From Phaeosaccion multiseriatum (taxonomy: Eukaryota > Ochrophyta, other classes), in NCBI GenBank assembly GCA_965112735.1, contig OZ218954.1, positions 496,001 to 560,000 on the forward strand: DNA of 64,000 nt. Reading direction: 5' to 3'. The stretch's first letter is position 1. Every line of letters begins with the position of its first letter. Shown here in pieces: positions 14,310-30,064 of this stretch. Position numbers and translations under genes: made by a program. Below the pieces are notes generated by a model, which did no database searches, had not been told where the DNA came from, and saw nothing but the letters and a program-made list of their open reading frames with translations.

Positions 14310-14341
<32 letters not shown>

Positions 14342-14847
14342 TGTGCCCCCCCCCCCAGCGCGTCTCTGTGTCTAGCTAGTCTTTGGTTTTTGGCCTAGTC
14401 AATACCCTCCTCTCTGTGTCTAGCTAGTCTTTGGTTTTGGCCTAATCAATACCCTCCTCTCTGTGTCTAGCTAGTCTTTGGTTTTGGCCTAATCAATACC
14501 CTCCTCTCTGTGTCTAGCTAGTCTTTGGTTTTGGCCTAGTCAATACCCTCCTCTCTGTGTCTAGCTAGTCTTTGGTTTTGGCCTAGTCAATACCCTCCTC
14601 TCTGTGTCTAGCTAGTCTTTGGTTTTGGCCTAGTCAATACCCTCCTCTCTGCTCCACTTGACACGCATGTGCGACTACAACAAATATGTGTGTGTGCGTG
14701 CGCAATGCCCCCGCGTGTCGAAGAGGGTCCACACTGACTGCAGTACTTCCTCCCCCCCTCGTGCCGACTCCTCGCAGCTGCCCGTTCACATCCAACTCCA
14801 ACCAACGAGACAGCAATAATGACGGAGTAGGAGACGCGTGTAGTTAG
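1..14847 (+). CDS. Modular secreted/surface protein: C-type lectin, fucolectin, Cys-rich and TSP3 domains (5'-partial)
   Basis: Likely extracellular, calcium-dependent glycan-binding or matrix protein. I traced exons by domain homology and splice phase: C-type-lectin exons (<1-333, 978-1424, 2042-2488, 3094-3540), 10-nt exon 4089-4098, fucolectin 4299-4711, 10-nt exon 5009-5018, fucolectin 5205-5617, then cassette I (5945-10921) and cassette II (11248-14847) of small Cys-rich exons ending in TSP3 repeats. Every junction agrees in phase from the first lectin exon to a TAG at 14845-14847, except for one decayed unit near 13020-13075. The start, and any signal peptide, lies left of the window. 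An in-frame TAA in lectin exon 4 means that exon must be skipped or the allele is broken. It could instead be two adjacent genes, but I see no promoter or start codon between the cassettes. Confidence 0.75.
978..1424 (+). CDS. C-type lectin domain exon 2
   Basis: 447-nt exon between cactgagcag and gtgcgtaag, phase 1 at both ends. It carries a full C-type lectin-like domain: TARCELNGAALVSVNDQTED, HVWVSFERDPG, GQPND, GWSDDPC and VGFVCE. The Cys pairs and the WxD motif match the family's two conserved disulfides and calcium site. Being 1-1 symmetric, it can be duplicated or skipped without a frameshift. Confidence 0.85.
2042..2488 (+). CDS. C-type lectin domain exon 3
   Basis: Sequence-identical copy of exon 2, 1064 bp downstream, again 447 nt and phase 1-1. 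The flanking introns are also almost unchanged: I see one substitution in the CCTCCTCC stretch near 2643 and a different length of the CTA/CTC microsatellite. This indicates a very recent tandem duplication, or an assembly duplication. Confidence 0.82.
3094..3540 (+). CDS. C-type lectin domain exon 4 with in-frame stop
   Basis: Fourth lectin exon, 447 nt and phase 1-1, but with TAA at 3375-3377 where exon 1 has an AAC codon. After the stop the frame continues undamaged (GWGWKDRQPN, GWSDIPC, GFVCERS) to a good donor at 3541. Its second half resembles exon 1 more than exons 2 and 3. It is either a pseudo-exon spliced out, a null allele or a sequencing error. Confidence 0.7.
3650..3740. repeat. 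(CCT)n microsatellite in intron
   Basis: Pure CTC/CCT run in the intron after lectin exon 4. Related CCT/CTA runs lie in the earlier lectin introns at about 598-696, 1690-1757 and 2755-2811; their length differs between otherwise near-identical intron copies. A similar CCT run is at about 9108-9260. Confidence 0.9.
4089..4098 (+). CDS. 10-nt microexon before fucolectin domain 1
   Basis: ATCCCGGCAA lies between ...gtgccaag and gtaagtgccc. Ten nucleotides turn the phase-1 end of the lectin exon into the phase-2 start of the fucolectin exon and give the junction peptide DPGKQVVIEV. The same arrangement recurs at 5009-5018, which is the main reason to believe it. Confidence 0.6.
4299..4711 (+). 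CDS. Fucolectin-type domain exon 1
   Basis: 413-nt exon (phase 2 to 1) after tctgacag, donor gtaagtac. It encodes an F5/8 C / fucolectin-related domain: LNLAEVACYDGG, then TFCHSDG, LTLSLSGG, CEVTNRLDCQTCKDRING and FKILDADGTTELY. The VTNR-x-CxxC-x-DRING block matches the conserved 'TNR.DCC.ERI.GAEV' block of fucolectins. Role: probable binding of fucosylated or other glycans outside the cell. Confidence 0.75.
5009..5018 (+). CDS. 10-nt microexon before fucolectin domain 2
   Basis: AGGTTGGCAA between tatcgtag and gtaagtacc. It bridges phase 1 to phase 2 and yields EVGKQVIIEV, parallel to DPGKQVVIEV at the first copy. The following intron starts (gtaagt...ccctctg) are also related, so microexon plus fucolectin exon was duplicated as a unit. 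Confidence 0.6.
5205..5617 (+). CDS. Fucolectin-type domain exon 2
   Basis: Second 413-nt copy (phase 2 to 1) with LNLAEVECYDGSNAKIPLDG, FCHSGAG, CQVTNRLSTCCKDRING and the same last 30 or so residues as copy 1. The donor is gtacat. The 3' 100 bp is nearly identical to copy 1 while the middle has diverged, suggesting partial gene conversion. Confidence 0.75.
5945..7952 (+). CDS. Cassette I: six small Cys-rich exons
   Basis: Exons: 5945-6066 (ITREAICK...SDTCTC...VCRGQVCQ), 6625-6639 (15 nt, GTTFV), 6990-7028 (NCAVSCTESGSCE), 7443-7508 (SSYANCGAANACSGLE), 7657-7691 (TEDEACCVGQG), 7915-7952 (CPSAGDSPLTMCVG). Phases run 1-0, 0-0, 0-0, 0-0, 0-2, 2-1 and deliver phase 1 to the first TSP3 exon. The same order and phases recur in cassette II, with recognisable residues at each position. 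I do not recognise a named domain family; the spacing suggests small disulfide knots. Confidence 0.6.
8238..10921 (+). CDS. Five thrombospondin type-3 repeats, two exons each
   Basis: Each repeat is a 37-nt exon (phase 1-2, DTDGDGIVDAED) plus an exon of about 68 nt (phase 2-1, NCPEVANADQQDLDGDGEGD, then ACDG). Pairs: 8238-8274/8468-8535, 8750-8786/8938-9002, 9526-9562/9750-9817, 10044-10080/10274-10344, 10579-10615/10872-10921. DxDxDG loops and the NCP Cys are the known calcium-binding features of TSP3. Repeat 1 uses a GC donor (gcgagtgg). Repeat 4 has an extra codon (GDVCDDG). Repeat 5 is short and lacks the second loop (NCPYLPNPTQEDVNDCIG). Introns of repeats 3 to 5 are similar, showing tandem amplification with a period near 520 bp. 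Confidence 0.8.
11248..13826 (+). CDS. Cassette II: small Cys-rich exons with expanded 19-residue repeat
   Basis: Exons: 11248-11366 (SCTCTSNSDQVDCTGSFCQ), 11746-11760 (15 nt, RTVFK), 11989-12027 (KCAVTCLDDSSCR), 12262-12318 (NANFQGDSRADCSGKESCT), 12516-12569 (SAIFGDSTATCSGEDSCY), 12761-12817 (NANFFGVSAVTCSGLSSCY), 13283-13345 (FANVYASAAMCTGGSACRY), 13509-13555 (GSGSCCAATRGGQ), 13783-13826 (PRIGPRIVPGRKCKG). It mirrors cassette I exon for exon, but the CSGxxSC exon is repeated four times as one-exon-per-repeat 0-0 units with a period near 250 bp. A further decayed copy lies at about 13020-13075. Confidence 0.6.
14105..14847 (+). CDS. Terminal TSP3 repeat and stop
   Basis: Exon 14105-14141 (DTDGDGVHDPWD) and exon 14778-14847 (NCPFTSNSNETDSNNDGVGD, then ACS, then TAG). 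The second exon and about 80 bp on each side copy the 8938-9002 region. Where that copy has the donor TGTG|gtgag, this one reads TGTAGTTAG, so reading continues into a stop codon and the gene ends. Confidence 0.75.
14362..14650. repeat. Minisatellite, ~47-bp unit, about six copies
   Basis: Tandem copies of a unit containing tctagctagtctttggtttt and caataccctcctc, differing only by one T in the T-run and by taatc/tagtc. It lies in the last intron of gene 1, just after a (GTGC)n run at 14309-14343. Confidence 0.9.
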
Positions 14848-15965
14848 AAACGGCAGGGCTCGGGGAGAAGCATGATATAGTTCGGAGAGAGAGAGGGAAG
14901 CGCTGGCAAGCGTAGGCGGAAGGAGAGCCGGTGTTGGAAGTACCGAACCAACTGTGAACTGCAGGGTTCCGACAGAATGACCCTACACAGGTATACGTAT
15001 GGCTGGGTGAGAGTATCGTACATTACACTCATGTTCTGTGGACGCGCCTTCTGCGACCACACTGTGATGACATGGCCTGCAACTTGCAGTCAATCATGCC
15101 ACGCTTATCTTCCCCCCTCGGGGACTAGGAGCACAACTAGTGCTCACAACCAGATAAACAGACAAAAATAGGACATTCAACATCCAATCTCTGCCGCAAG
15201 TGATCTTCGACCATGGACTCGAGGTAAGGTTGCACTATCGAGTGTCGCCCTCCCCTCTTCGGTTCCATCGCTTGCCCTCTATTTGTCATTCGCTTCGTCC
15301 ACTGGCGTCTTACGAGCCTCAAGCTCCCCATTGTTGCACGCTGTCAACTGACCGTAGTAGCATCGTATTGCCGACAGCAGTGATGGGAGAGGAAGGAAGA
15401 GGCCAAGAAACGTTCTCCGGGATGGACACGAATGGCTGGAAGAGGGAGGAACAAGAGGGGGGGGAGAGATAGTCTATGGGGGATGGGGGAGGGAAGGGAG
15501 CTGCGACGACCGACCGACATCAGTGGTGGAAGCAAGAAGGCACAACCAAGCTCACCCTTCAACTAAGGGGGGGAAGACGTCGGAGGAGCGAGGGGAAGGA
15601 ACTATAAAGGGATGGTTCCGAGCCAGCAGCCAGTACATGGGTGCCACCCTAGTTGCTTCCGGGCAGTAACGGCTCCGCTCAGATGGCAGAGCTAAAGTTG
15701 TATGTTCTTCCTATCCTTTCGATGTATGACTCTAAATTATTATTTCTCACCCATATATATATATATATTGCCTATTGCAGACTGCCCTAGTCAAATTGGA
15801 ACTGAAACTGAAACTTCACTCCGCTCCGTAGCAGTGGACAGCAATCTGAAACTTCACTGCCCATCCTACATCCATCCTACTCTCTGCTGTTGTCTACCGT
15901 ATAAGGCAGGGCAGGTACTCTTTGCTCCTCTTCACTACCTAACTCACCCTCCCTGACTAAGCCCA
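14848..15965. other. Convergent intergenic region, no gene seen
   Basis: Between the stops of gene 1 (+) and gene 2 (-). It must hold both 3' ends. I see an (AT)n run at about 15750-15768 and two gaactgaaactgaaactt-type motifs at 15797-15860, but no ORF or RNA gene I can support. Confidence 0.6.
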
Positions 15966-23502
<7,537 letters not shown>

Positions 23503-23767
23503 CTGGGCATAGCGAGTGGACCCCAATGATCCCGAGGGTGAGGACAGTGATCCCGGCGGGCCTGTTGATCCCGAGGGGGACGATCCCGATAAGGGTCTTC
23601 CCGAGGGGCCCGGGGATGCGGGTCGCCCCCCCGAGTTGTCGTGGAGGGGGAATTACGTCTCGTGGAATGGGAAAAAGGTTCAAACTCCACAATGTCAATT
23701 GGTACTCCAAAAATGTCAAATGGCGACGTTGCCCAAAAAAAATTGTTTTTTTTTGTGAAGGCCGTAC

Positions 23768-23845
23768 CTTGTCTTCGGGGCACGTTGGCGAAGTTCCCGT
23801 ACAGTGCTCCTTCACATCAGTACCACAGCAACTCTCCCTGCATGC
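23768..23845 (-). pseudogene. Disintegrin-like coding fragment
   Basis: Minus strand, ending at a possible donor gtacgg. It reads CRESCCGTDVKEHCTGTSPT followed by CPEDK, which matches the 'C.. .. DV.E.C.GTSP.CP.D' segment of disintegrin domains (ADAM family). An in-frame TGA lies a short way upstream and no partner exons were found, so it is either one small exon of an unrecognised gene or a relic. Extracellular in known proteins. It does not obviously belong to the neighbouring IQ-WW gene. Confidence 0.4.
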
Positions 23846-24051
23846 CTTCGTGCTCGGTTCAAAGATTCGGGGCAGTCAGCTGAAGTTCCATCACCAAGGC
23901 ACATGAGCTTCTACCGACAACACCAAAAGTTTGTTGGGTTTTGGTCATTGGGGGTCGGTAGAAGCAGCATGCGCAGCTTCACATCTCTCTCGTTCCAGGC
24001 TTGAGGTGGATTTCTGCGTTAGGAAGAGATACACAACGGACAGAAAGAACG

Positions 24052-27000
24052 ATGGGCTTCATTTGTCCGGCAGGAGGAGGAGGACGAGGAGGAGGAGCGG
24101 GAAGTGTTTGTGGAGATGGTGCTGCCTTTCCACGCTCGCGGGGACCATGGGCCTCTGCCCCCTCCACTTCTCCACCCGTGCACCCTCCTGAGGGAAAACA
24201 GAGCCAAGGGCCTGTTCAGCGGCGCTCGGTGCCCCAGTTTGGAACCAGCGGTGGTCTCAATGCAGGAGGGCCGTATCAGGGACGAGGCGGTGGCAACCGC
24301 GTCCGAGGACGGCAAATAGCGCTGACCAAAGAGATCAAGAGAGTTGGGAGCAGGGGCGACTGGCGAGGGGTGGCCCGATTGCTCGGGGGGGCGAAAGAAG
24401 AGGGGGTGCAAATGAACATCATTATCTTTAGCGCCGCCATTTCTGCGGTGGGTAAGGCTGGGAGATGGAAGGGCGCGCTTGCCCTGCTCGATGAGACGAA
24501 GACAAGCGGCCTCCAACCCGATGTCATCTTGTACAGCTCTGTGATTTCAGCTTGTGCCAGGGCAGGAGAGCACGAGAAGGCGGTGGACTTGTTGAGGGAG
24601 ATGCGCAAGGAAGGCCTTCAACCCGATGTCATCTCGTACAGCTCTGCTATTACTGCCTGTGCCAAGGCAGGAGAGCACGAGAAGGCGCTTGACTTGTTGA
24701 GGGAGATACGGACGGAAGGGCTTCAACCCAATGTCATCTCGTACAGCTCTGCGATTTCTGCTTGTGCCAAGGCAGCTGAGCACGAGAAGGCGCTAGAGTT
24801 GCTCGACGAGATGCGCAGGGAAGGCCTTCAACCCGATGGCATCACCTATAGCTCTGCGATTTCTGCTTGTGCCAAGGCAGGAGAGCACGAGAAGGCGCTG
24901 GACTTGCTGAAGGAGATGCGCAGGGAAGGAATTCCTCCCGACGTCATCATGTACAACTCCGCCATGACTGCTTGTGGAAATGCAGGAGAGCATGAGAAGG
25001 CGCTTGACTTGCTGGAAGAGATGCGGAGGGAGGGGCTGCAGCTCGATGAAATCTCCTTCAATTCTGCGATTGATGCCTGTGCCAAGGCAGGAGAGTACGA
25101 GAAGGCGCTGGACTTGCTGAGGGACATGCGGAGGGAAGGCCTTCAACCCAATGAAATCTCGTACAGCTCTGCGATTTCTGCTTGTGGCAAGGCAGGACAG
25201 TACCAAAAGGCGCTTGACTTGCTGGAGGAGATGCGGAGGGAGGGCCCTCCGCCTAATGAAATCTCGTACAGCTCTGCGATTACGGCGTGTGGGAACGCAG
25301 GAGAGCACGAAAAGGCGGTGGACTTGCTGGAGGAGATGCGGGGGGGAGGGCTTCAACCCAATGTCTTCACGTACAGCTCTGCCATTTCGGCTTGTGGCAA
25401 GGCAGGGCAGTACGAGAAGGCGCTGGACTTGCTGCAGGAGCTGCGGAGGGAAGGTCTTCCTCCCGACGTGATTACGTACAGCTCTGCGATTTCGGCTTGT
25501 GCCAAGGCAGGGGAGCAGGAGAAGGCGCTCGGTTTGCTGGAGGAGATGCGAAGGGAAGGCCTTCAGCCCAATGAAGTGTCGTACAGTGCGGCGATTTCGG
25601 CCTGTGCCAATGGAGGAGAGCACGAGAAGGCGCTTGGCTTGCTGGAGGGGATGCGGAGGGAAGGTATCGTCCCCAATGAAGTGTCGTACAACTCTGCGAT
25701 TACGGCGTGTGGGAATGCAGGAGAGTACGAGAGGGCGCTGGCCTTGTTGAAGGAGATGCGCAGGGAAGGCCTTCAACCCGATGTCATTTCGTACAGCTCT
25801 GCGATTTCTGCTTGTGCCAAGGCAGGAGAGCATGAGACGGCCCTCGAATTGCTGGAGGAGATGCGGAGAGAAGGGATTCATCCCGATGTCATCGCGTACA
25901 GCTCTGCCATTTCGGCTTGTGGCAAGGCAGGGCAGTGCGAGAAGGCGCTAGACTTGCTGAAGGAGATACGGAGGGAAGGGCTTCAACCCAATGTCATCAC
26001 ATACGATTCTGCCATTTCGGCTTGTGGCAAGGCAGGGCAGTACGAGAAGGCGCTGGACTTGCTGGAGGAGATGCGGAGGGACGGGCTTCAACCCAATGAA
26101 TTCGCGTACAACTCTGCGATGGATGCTTGTGGCGAGACTGGGCAGTACGAGAAGGCGCTGGTCTTGCTGCAGGAGATGCGTAGGGAAGGGCTTCAACCCG
26201 ATGTCATCACGTACAGCTTTGCGATTACAGCTTGTGGCAATGCAGGAGAGCACGAGAAGGCGCTGGAGGTGTTGAAGGAGATGCGGAGGCAAGGCCTCCA
26301 ACCCAATGAAGTCTCGTACAACTCTGCGATTTCGGCGTGTGCCAAGGCAGGAGAGCACGAAAAGGCCCTTGCGTTGCTGCAGGACATGAGAGAGGAGGGT
26401 ATTGAACCGAATGAAATCTCATACAACTCTGCGATTGCTGCTTGTGGCAAGGCAGGAGAGCGGAACAGTGCGCTGGACTTACTAAAGGAGATGCGCAGGG
26501 AAGGTCTTGCACCCAATGAAATCTCCTACAACTCTGCGATTTCAGCGTGTGCCAAGGCAGGAGAGTACGAACAGGCGCTGGAGTTGCTGGAGGAGATGCG
26601 GAGGGAAGGTATCGAGCCCGATGAAATCTCGTACAACTCTGCGATTTGTGCGCTTGACAAGACCGGAAGAGCATACGAGAAGGCGCTGTACTTGTTGAAG
26701 GAGAGGCAGGAGCAAGACCTTCCATCCAGTGCCATCCGGTACAACTGTGCCATGACTGCTTGTGCCCAGGCCGGAGAGTACGAAAAGGCGCTGGACTTGT
26801 TGGAGGAGATGCGGAGGGAAGGGCTTGAACCCGATGTCATGACGTACAACTGTGCGATAGATGCATGTGCCAATTCGTGGCAGTATGTCAAGGCGCTGGA
26901 CATGCTGGAGGAGATGCACAGGGAAGGCCTTGAACCCAATGCCATGTCCTACAAGTCTGCAGTGGAGGCATGTAGCGAGGCGGGGGCGTACGACAAGGTA

Positions 27001-27129
27001 CTTGACTTGTTGAAGGACATGTTCAGACAAGGCCTTGAAGCTGACGTCACTTCACACAGCACGGCCATTGTGACGTATGCGAGGGCACGAAAGCGAGCGC
27101 GAGGGTCACTGACACGTACTGAGTACTGA
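24052..27129 (+). CDS. P-class pentatricopeptide repeat (PPR) protein, 25 repeats
   Basis: Single-exon ORF of 1025 residues from the first ATG at 24052. The frame is open a little further upstream, so an upstream exon is possible; an acceptor-like cttccag/cgttccag precedes it. After a Gly/Arg-rich N-terminus of about 115 residues come 25 complete 35-residue PPR units of the type VISYSSAISACAKAGEHEKA + LDLLEEMRREGLQPD, then a partial unit. Repeat 22 has one extra residue. No DYW, E or SMR domain. PPR proteins bind organellar RNA base by base for stability, splicing or translation; an organelle transit peptide is likely but not obvious. It is intronless among intron-rich neighbours and its repeats are very homogeneous at DNA level (105-bp period). 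Confidence 0.9.
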   Translation: MGFICPAGGGGRGGGAGSVCGDGAAFPRSRGPWASAPSTSPPVHPPEGKQSQGPVQRRSVPQFGTSGGLNAGGPYQGRGGGNRVRGRQIALTKEIKRVGSRGDWRGVARLLGGAKEEGVQMNIIIFSAAISAVGKAGRWKGALALLDETKTSGLQPDVILYSSVISACARAGEHEKAVDLLREMRKEGLQPDVISYSSAITACAKAGEHEKALDLLREIRTEGLQPNVISYSSAISACAKAAEHEKALELLDEMRREGLQPDGITYSSAISACAKAGEHEKALDLLKEMRREGIPPDVIMYNSAMTACGNAGEHEKALDLLEEMRREGLQLDEISFNSAIDACAKAGEYEKALDLLRDMRREGLQPNEISYSSAISACGKAGQYQKALDLLEEMRREGPPPNEISYSSAITACGNAGEHEKAVDLLEEMRGGGLQPNVFTYSSAISACGKAGQYEKALDLLQELRREGLPPDVITYSSAISACAKAGEQEKALGLLEEMRREGLQPNEVSYSAAISACANGGEHEKALGLLEGMRREGIVPNEVSYNSAITACGNAGEYERALALLKEMRREGLQPDVISYSSAISACAKAGEHETALELLEEMRREGIHPDVIAYSSAISACGKAGQCEKALDLLKEIRREGLQPNVITYDSAISACGKAGQYEKALDLLEEMRRDGLQPNEFAYNSAMDACGETGQYEKALVLLQEMRREGLQPDVITYSFAITACGNAGEHEKALEVLKEMRRQGLQPNEVSYNSAISACAKAGEHEKALALLQDMREEGIEPNEISYNSAIAACGKAGERNSALDLLKEMRREGLAPNEISYNSAISACAKAGEYEQALELLEEMRREGIEPDEISYNSAICALDKTGRAYEKALYLLKERQEQDLPSSAIRYNCAMTACAQAGEYEKALDLLEEMRREGLEPDVMTYNCAIDACANSWQYVKALDMLEEMHREGLEPNAMSYKSAVEACSEAGAYDKVLDLLKDMFRQGLEADVTSHSTAIVTYARARKRARGSLTRTEY

Positions 27130-27297
27130 AAGAGATGGGTCACTGACATAATTTTGATGGACAGAAGGAGACGCACAGGCGCAGGAGGTCTTTGTCAACT
27201 CAAATTCAAAATCTGCCGCTGGTGCTGGTGCTGCCGGAACGTATAGAATTACGTAATAATACATCGATGCCGATGTATGTTACAGTTACACTTTTTG

Positions 27298-29532
27298 TCA
27301 AAATTGCACCAGCAGCCCCTCAAAGCCTGTATGGCAGGGCTGAAGCAGGGCCTCCACCTCTTGGTCGTCATCGTCCTTGCCATCGCTACCTCCGGCGCTC
27401 CTCATTGCCACACATAGCTCCTCCCCTCCCCCTCCTCCTCCTCCTCCTCCGTCCGTCACCATTGACAGTCTCTCCCCGCTCAATGACCACACTCTCGCCC
27501 CTCTCTTGCTGCAATCGCCCAGTGAGAGACCCGACGTGCCGGACGTGAACGATTCACTTTCACTCTCACCCTCCCCACCCTTTCCCCCGTCGTCCTCACC
27601 CTCCTTGCTGCCGGATCTGTTGGCAGATTTGCTCGGCTTGGCAGTGAGGCATTGTCTCTTTCCCTTTCCCTTTCCCTTGCTGTCCACAGCACTAGCACTC
27701 GCACTGCGGTAGGCCTTAAAGAGCGAGAATTGCCCCCCGTTCTCCAGGCTCATTAGTTCAATCCCCCAGCGGAGGTCAGGATCGTGCCTGGGGGTGGGTG
27801 GATGGATGGGTGGTGGGTGCGTAAGCGAGTTGAGTGAGTGCGTGCGTGAGTGAGTGCGTAAGTGAGTTGAGTAGGATAGGGAGAGAGGGAGAGAGGGCGA
27901 GATGGTGAGTGACTGAGTGAGTGAGTGGGTAAGTGAGTGAGTGGGTAAGTGAGTGCGTGAGTGAGAGAGTGAGTGGGTGAGTGAGTGAGTGGGTGGGTGA
28001 GTGCGTGAGTGCGTGAGTGCGTGAGTGAGTGCGTGAGTGAGTGGGTGAGTGAGTGAGTGAGTGAGTAAGTAAGTGAGTGAGTGAGTGAGTGAGTGAGTGG
28101 GTGAGTGAGTGGGCGAGTGCGTGAGTGCGTGAGTGAGTGCGTGAGTGCGTGAGTGAGTGGGTGAAGTGGGTGAGTGAGTGAGTGAGTAAGTGAGTGAGTG
28201 AGTGAGTGAGTGAGTGAGTAAGTGGGTGAGTGAGTGAGTGGGTGAGTGAATGAGTGAGTGAGTGAGTGCGTGAGTGAGTAAGTGCGTTAGTGAGTGAGTG
28301 AGTGGGTGAGTGAGTATGTGAGTGAGTGAGTGAGTGAGTGAGTGAGTGAGTGAGTGAGTGAGTGAGTGGGTGAGTGAGTGAGTGGGTGGGTGGGTGGGTG
28401 AGTGTGTGAGTGAGTGGGTGAGTGAGTGAGTGAGTGAGTGAGTGAGTGAGTGAGTGAGTATAGCATGTGAGTGAGTGAGTGAGTGAGTATGTGAGTGAGT
28501 GAGTGAGGGAGGGGGTGAGGGGGTGAGTGAGTATGTGAGTGAGTGAGTATGTGAGTGAGTGGGTGAGTGAGTATGTGAGTGAGTGAGTGAGTGAGTGAGT
28601 GGGTGAGTGGGTGAGTGAGTGAGTGAGTGGGTGGGTGAGTGAGTAAGTGAGTGAGTGGATGAGTGAGTGAGTGGGTGAGTAGGTGAGTGAGTGGGTGAGT
28701 GAGTATGTGAGTGAGTGAGTGAGTGAGTGAGTGAGTATGTGAGTGAGTAAGTAAGTGAGTGAGTGAGTGAGTGAGTGAGTGAGTGAGTATGTGAGTGAGT
28801 GAGTGAGTGAGTGAGTGAGTGAGTGAGTGGGTGGGTGAGTGCGTGAGTGAGTGCGTGAGTGAGTGGGTGAAGTGGGTGAGTGAGTGAGTGAGTGAGTAAG
28901 TAAGTGAGTAAGTGAGTGAGTGAGTGAGTGAGTAAGTGGGTGAGTGAGTGAGTGAGTGAGGGAGTGAGTGAGTGGGTGAGTGAGTGGGTGAGTGAGTATG
29001 TGAGTGAGTGAGTGTGAGTGAGTGGGTGAGTGAGTGTGTGAGTGGGTGGGTGAGTGAGTGGGTGAGTGAGTGAGTGAGTGAGTGAGTGAGTGGGTGAGTG
29101 AGTGAGTGAGTGAGTGAGTATGTGAGTGAGTGAGTGAGTGAGTGAGTGAGTGAGTGAGTGAGTGAGTGAGTGAGTGAGTGAGTGAGGCACATGATACAGA
29201 GCAAGACACTAACGAGATGGGATGTGGAGCGACCTCAGGGAACGAAGCACAAGTCAAACTCAAACTCACATGTCGCACGGACGAAACCCTGTCCCGTGAA
29301 AGCACAACCCCTCCGAAGCACCAATGCCTGTGCCAGTTGTGACAAGGACGAAGGGCCCCATATCGTATCGTCTCACAGAGGCGAATCCCGCCACGCAGGG
29401 CTGAGCCACAAGCCCCACCTCGCCCCTGCCAGGTGTCAGGCCAAGCAGCTGCTGGCCGGCGGTAGGGGCGGTAGGAGGTGTCAGGACCACTTGAGCGCAT
29501 CTGTCGCCTCGGGACAGTCGCCCGCCTTCCAT
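27298..29532 (-). CDS. Two-exon minus-strand ORF, function unknown (separate gene or 3' end of the SEL1L gene)
   Basis: Exon 29270-29532 opens with ATG directly after ctcag and ends at cgacat|gtgagttt. It splices in phase 2 to the terminal exon 27298-27787 (acceptor cacccccag), giving the junction GFRPCDMHDPDLRWGIELMS. The end is Ser/Gly/Lys-rich and finishes GFEGLLVQF. The intron holds a 1.36-kb (GTGA)n block. I recognise no domain. Exons 29979-30032 and 30065-30216 upstream on the same strand are also open and may connect it to the SEL1L homologue, but the phases can be joined in more than one way. Confidence 0.4.
27830..29190. repeat. (GTGA)n tract, 1.36 kb
   Basis: GTGAGTGA repeat with scattered GTGC, GTAA, GTGG and GTAT variants. 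It is open in several frames on both strands, hence spurious 300- to 600-residue ORFs of the LTHS type. Shorter GTGA blocks occur at 33953-34034 and 57001-57516, and the complement at 62903-63004. Confidence 0.95.
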
Positions 29533-29799
29533 CTGAGGGTGTGTGGGTGTCAGGACAGTGGGCAGTGGATGGCAGTGGATGGCAGTGGATGACAGGGGAT
29601 AGCAGTGGATGGCAGGGGATGGCAGGGGATGGGTGTTCGGCCAGAGGGAGGGGGGGGGGGGGGGTGAGAGCTCAGTGAGTGGAGGGGGGCAGGAAGGAGC
29701 CCACACGAACACACACATACACGTGTCTCAGCACACACACGTAGCAACACCGCACACATACACAAACACGCGAAAGGACGTCTCCCCCCCCACACACAC

Positions 29800-29830
<31 letters not shown>

Positions 29831-30064
29831 CAGGCACACAAACACCAAAAGAGAGAGAGACACAAAAGAGAGAGAGAGAGAGAGATAAACAGACACACAG
29901 ACACCAAAAGAGAGAGAGAGACGAACCACTCAGCCTCCATCCACTGCCATCCCCCTCTCTGGCACATAACGTACTCACCCCCCATCCTCGAGCTCCGTCT
30001 GCATAGGGCCGCACCACGAGAGGAACGGAGGCCTCCCATCCACTGCCATCCTCACGCCCCTGAC

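Noticed and set aside
14362-14650. Possible CRISPR-like array
   Set aside because: Units are contiguous with no unique spacers; this is a minisatellite in a eukaryotic intron.
24001-24051. Longer N-terminus of the PPR protein
   Set aside because: The upstream frame begins with TTG and no ATG; the first ATG is at 24052. A spliced upstream exon cannot be excluded.
27298-29500. LTHS-repeat ORFs of 300-630 residues
   Set aside because: Translation of (GTGA)n in several frames; only the repeat-free ends look like coding exons.
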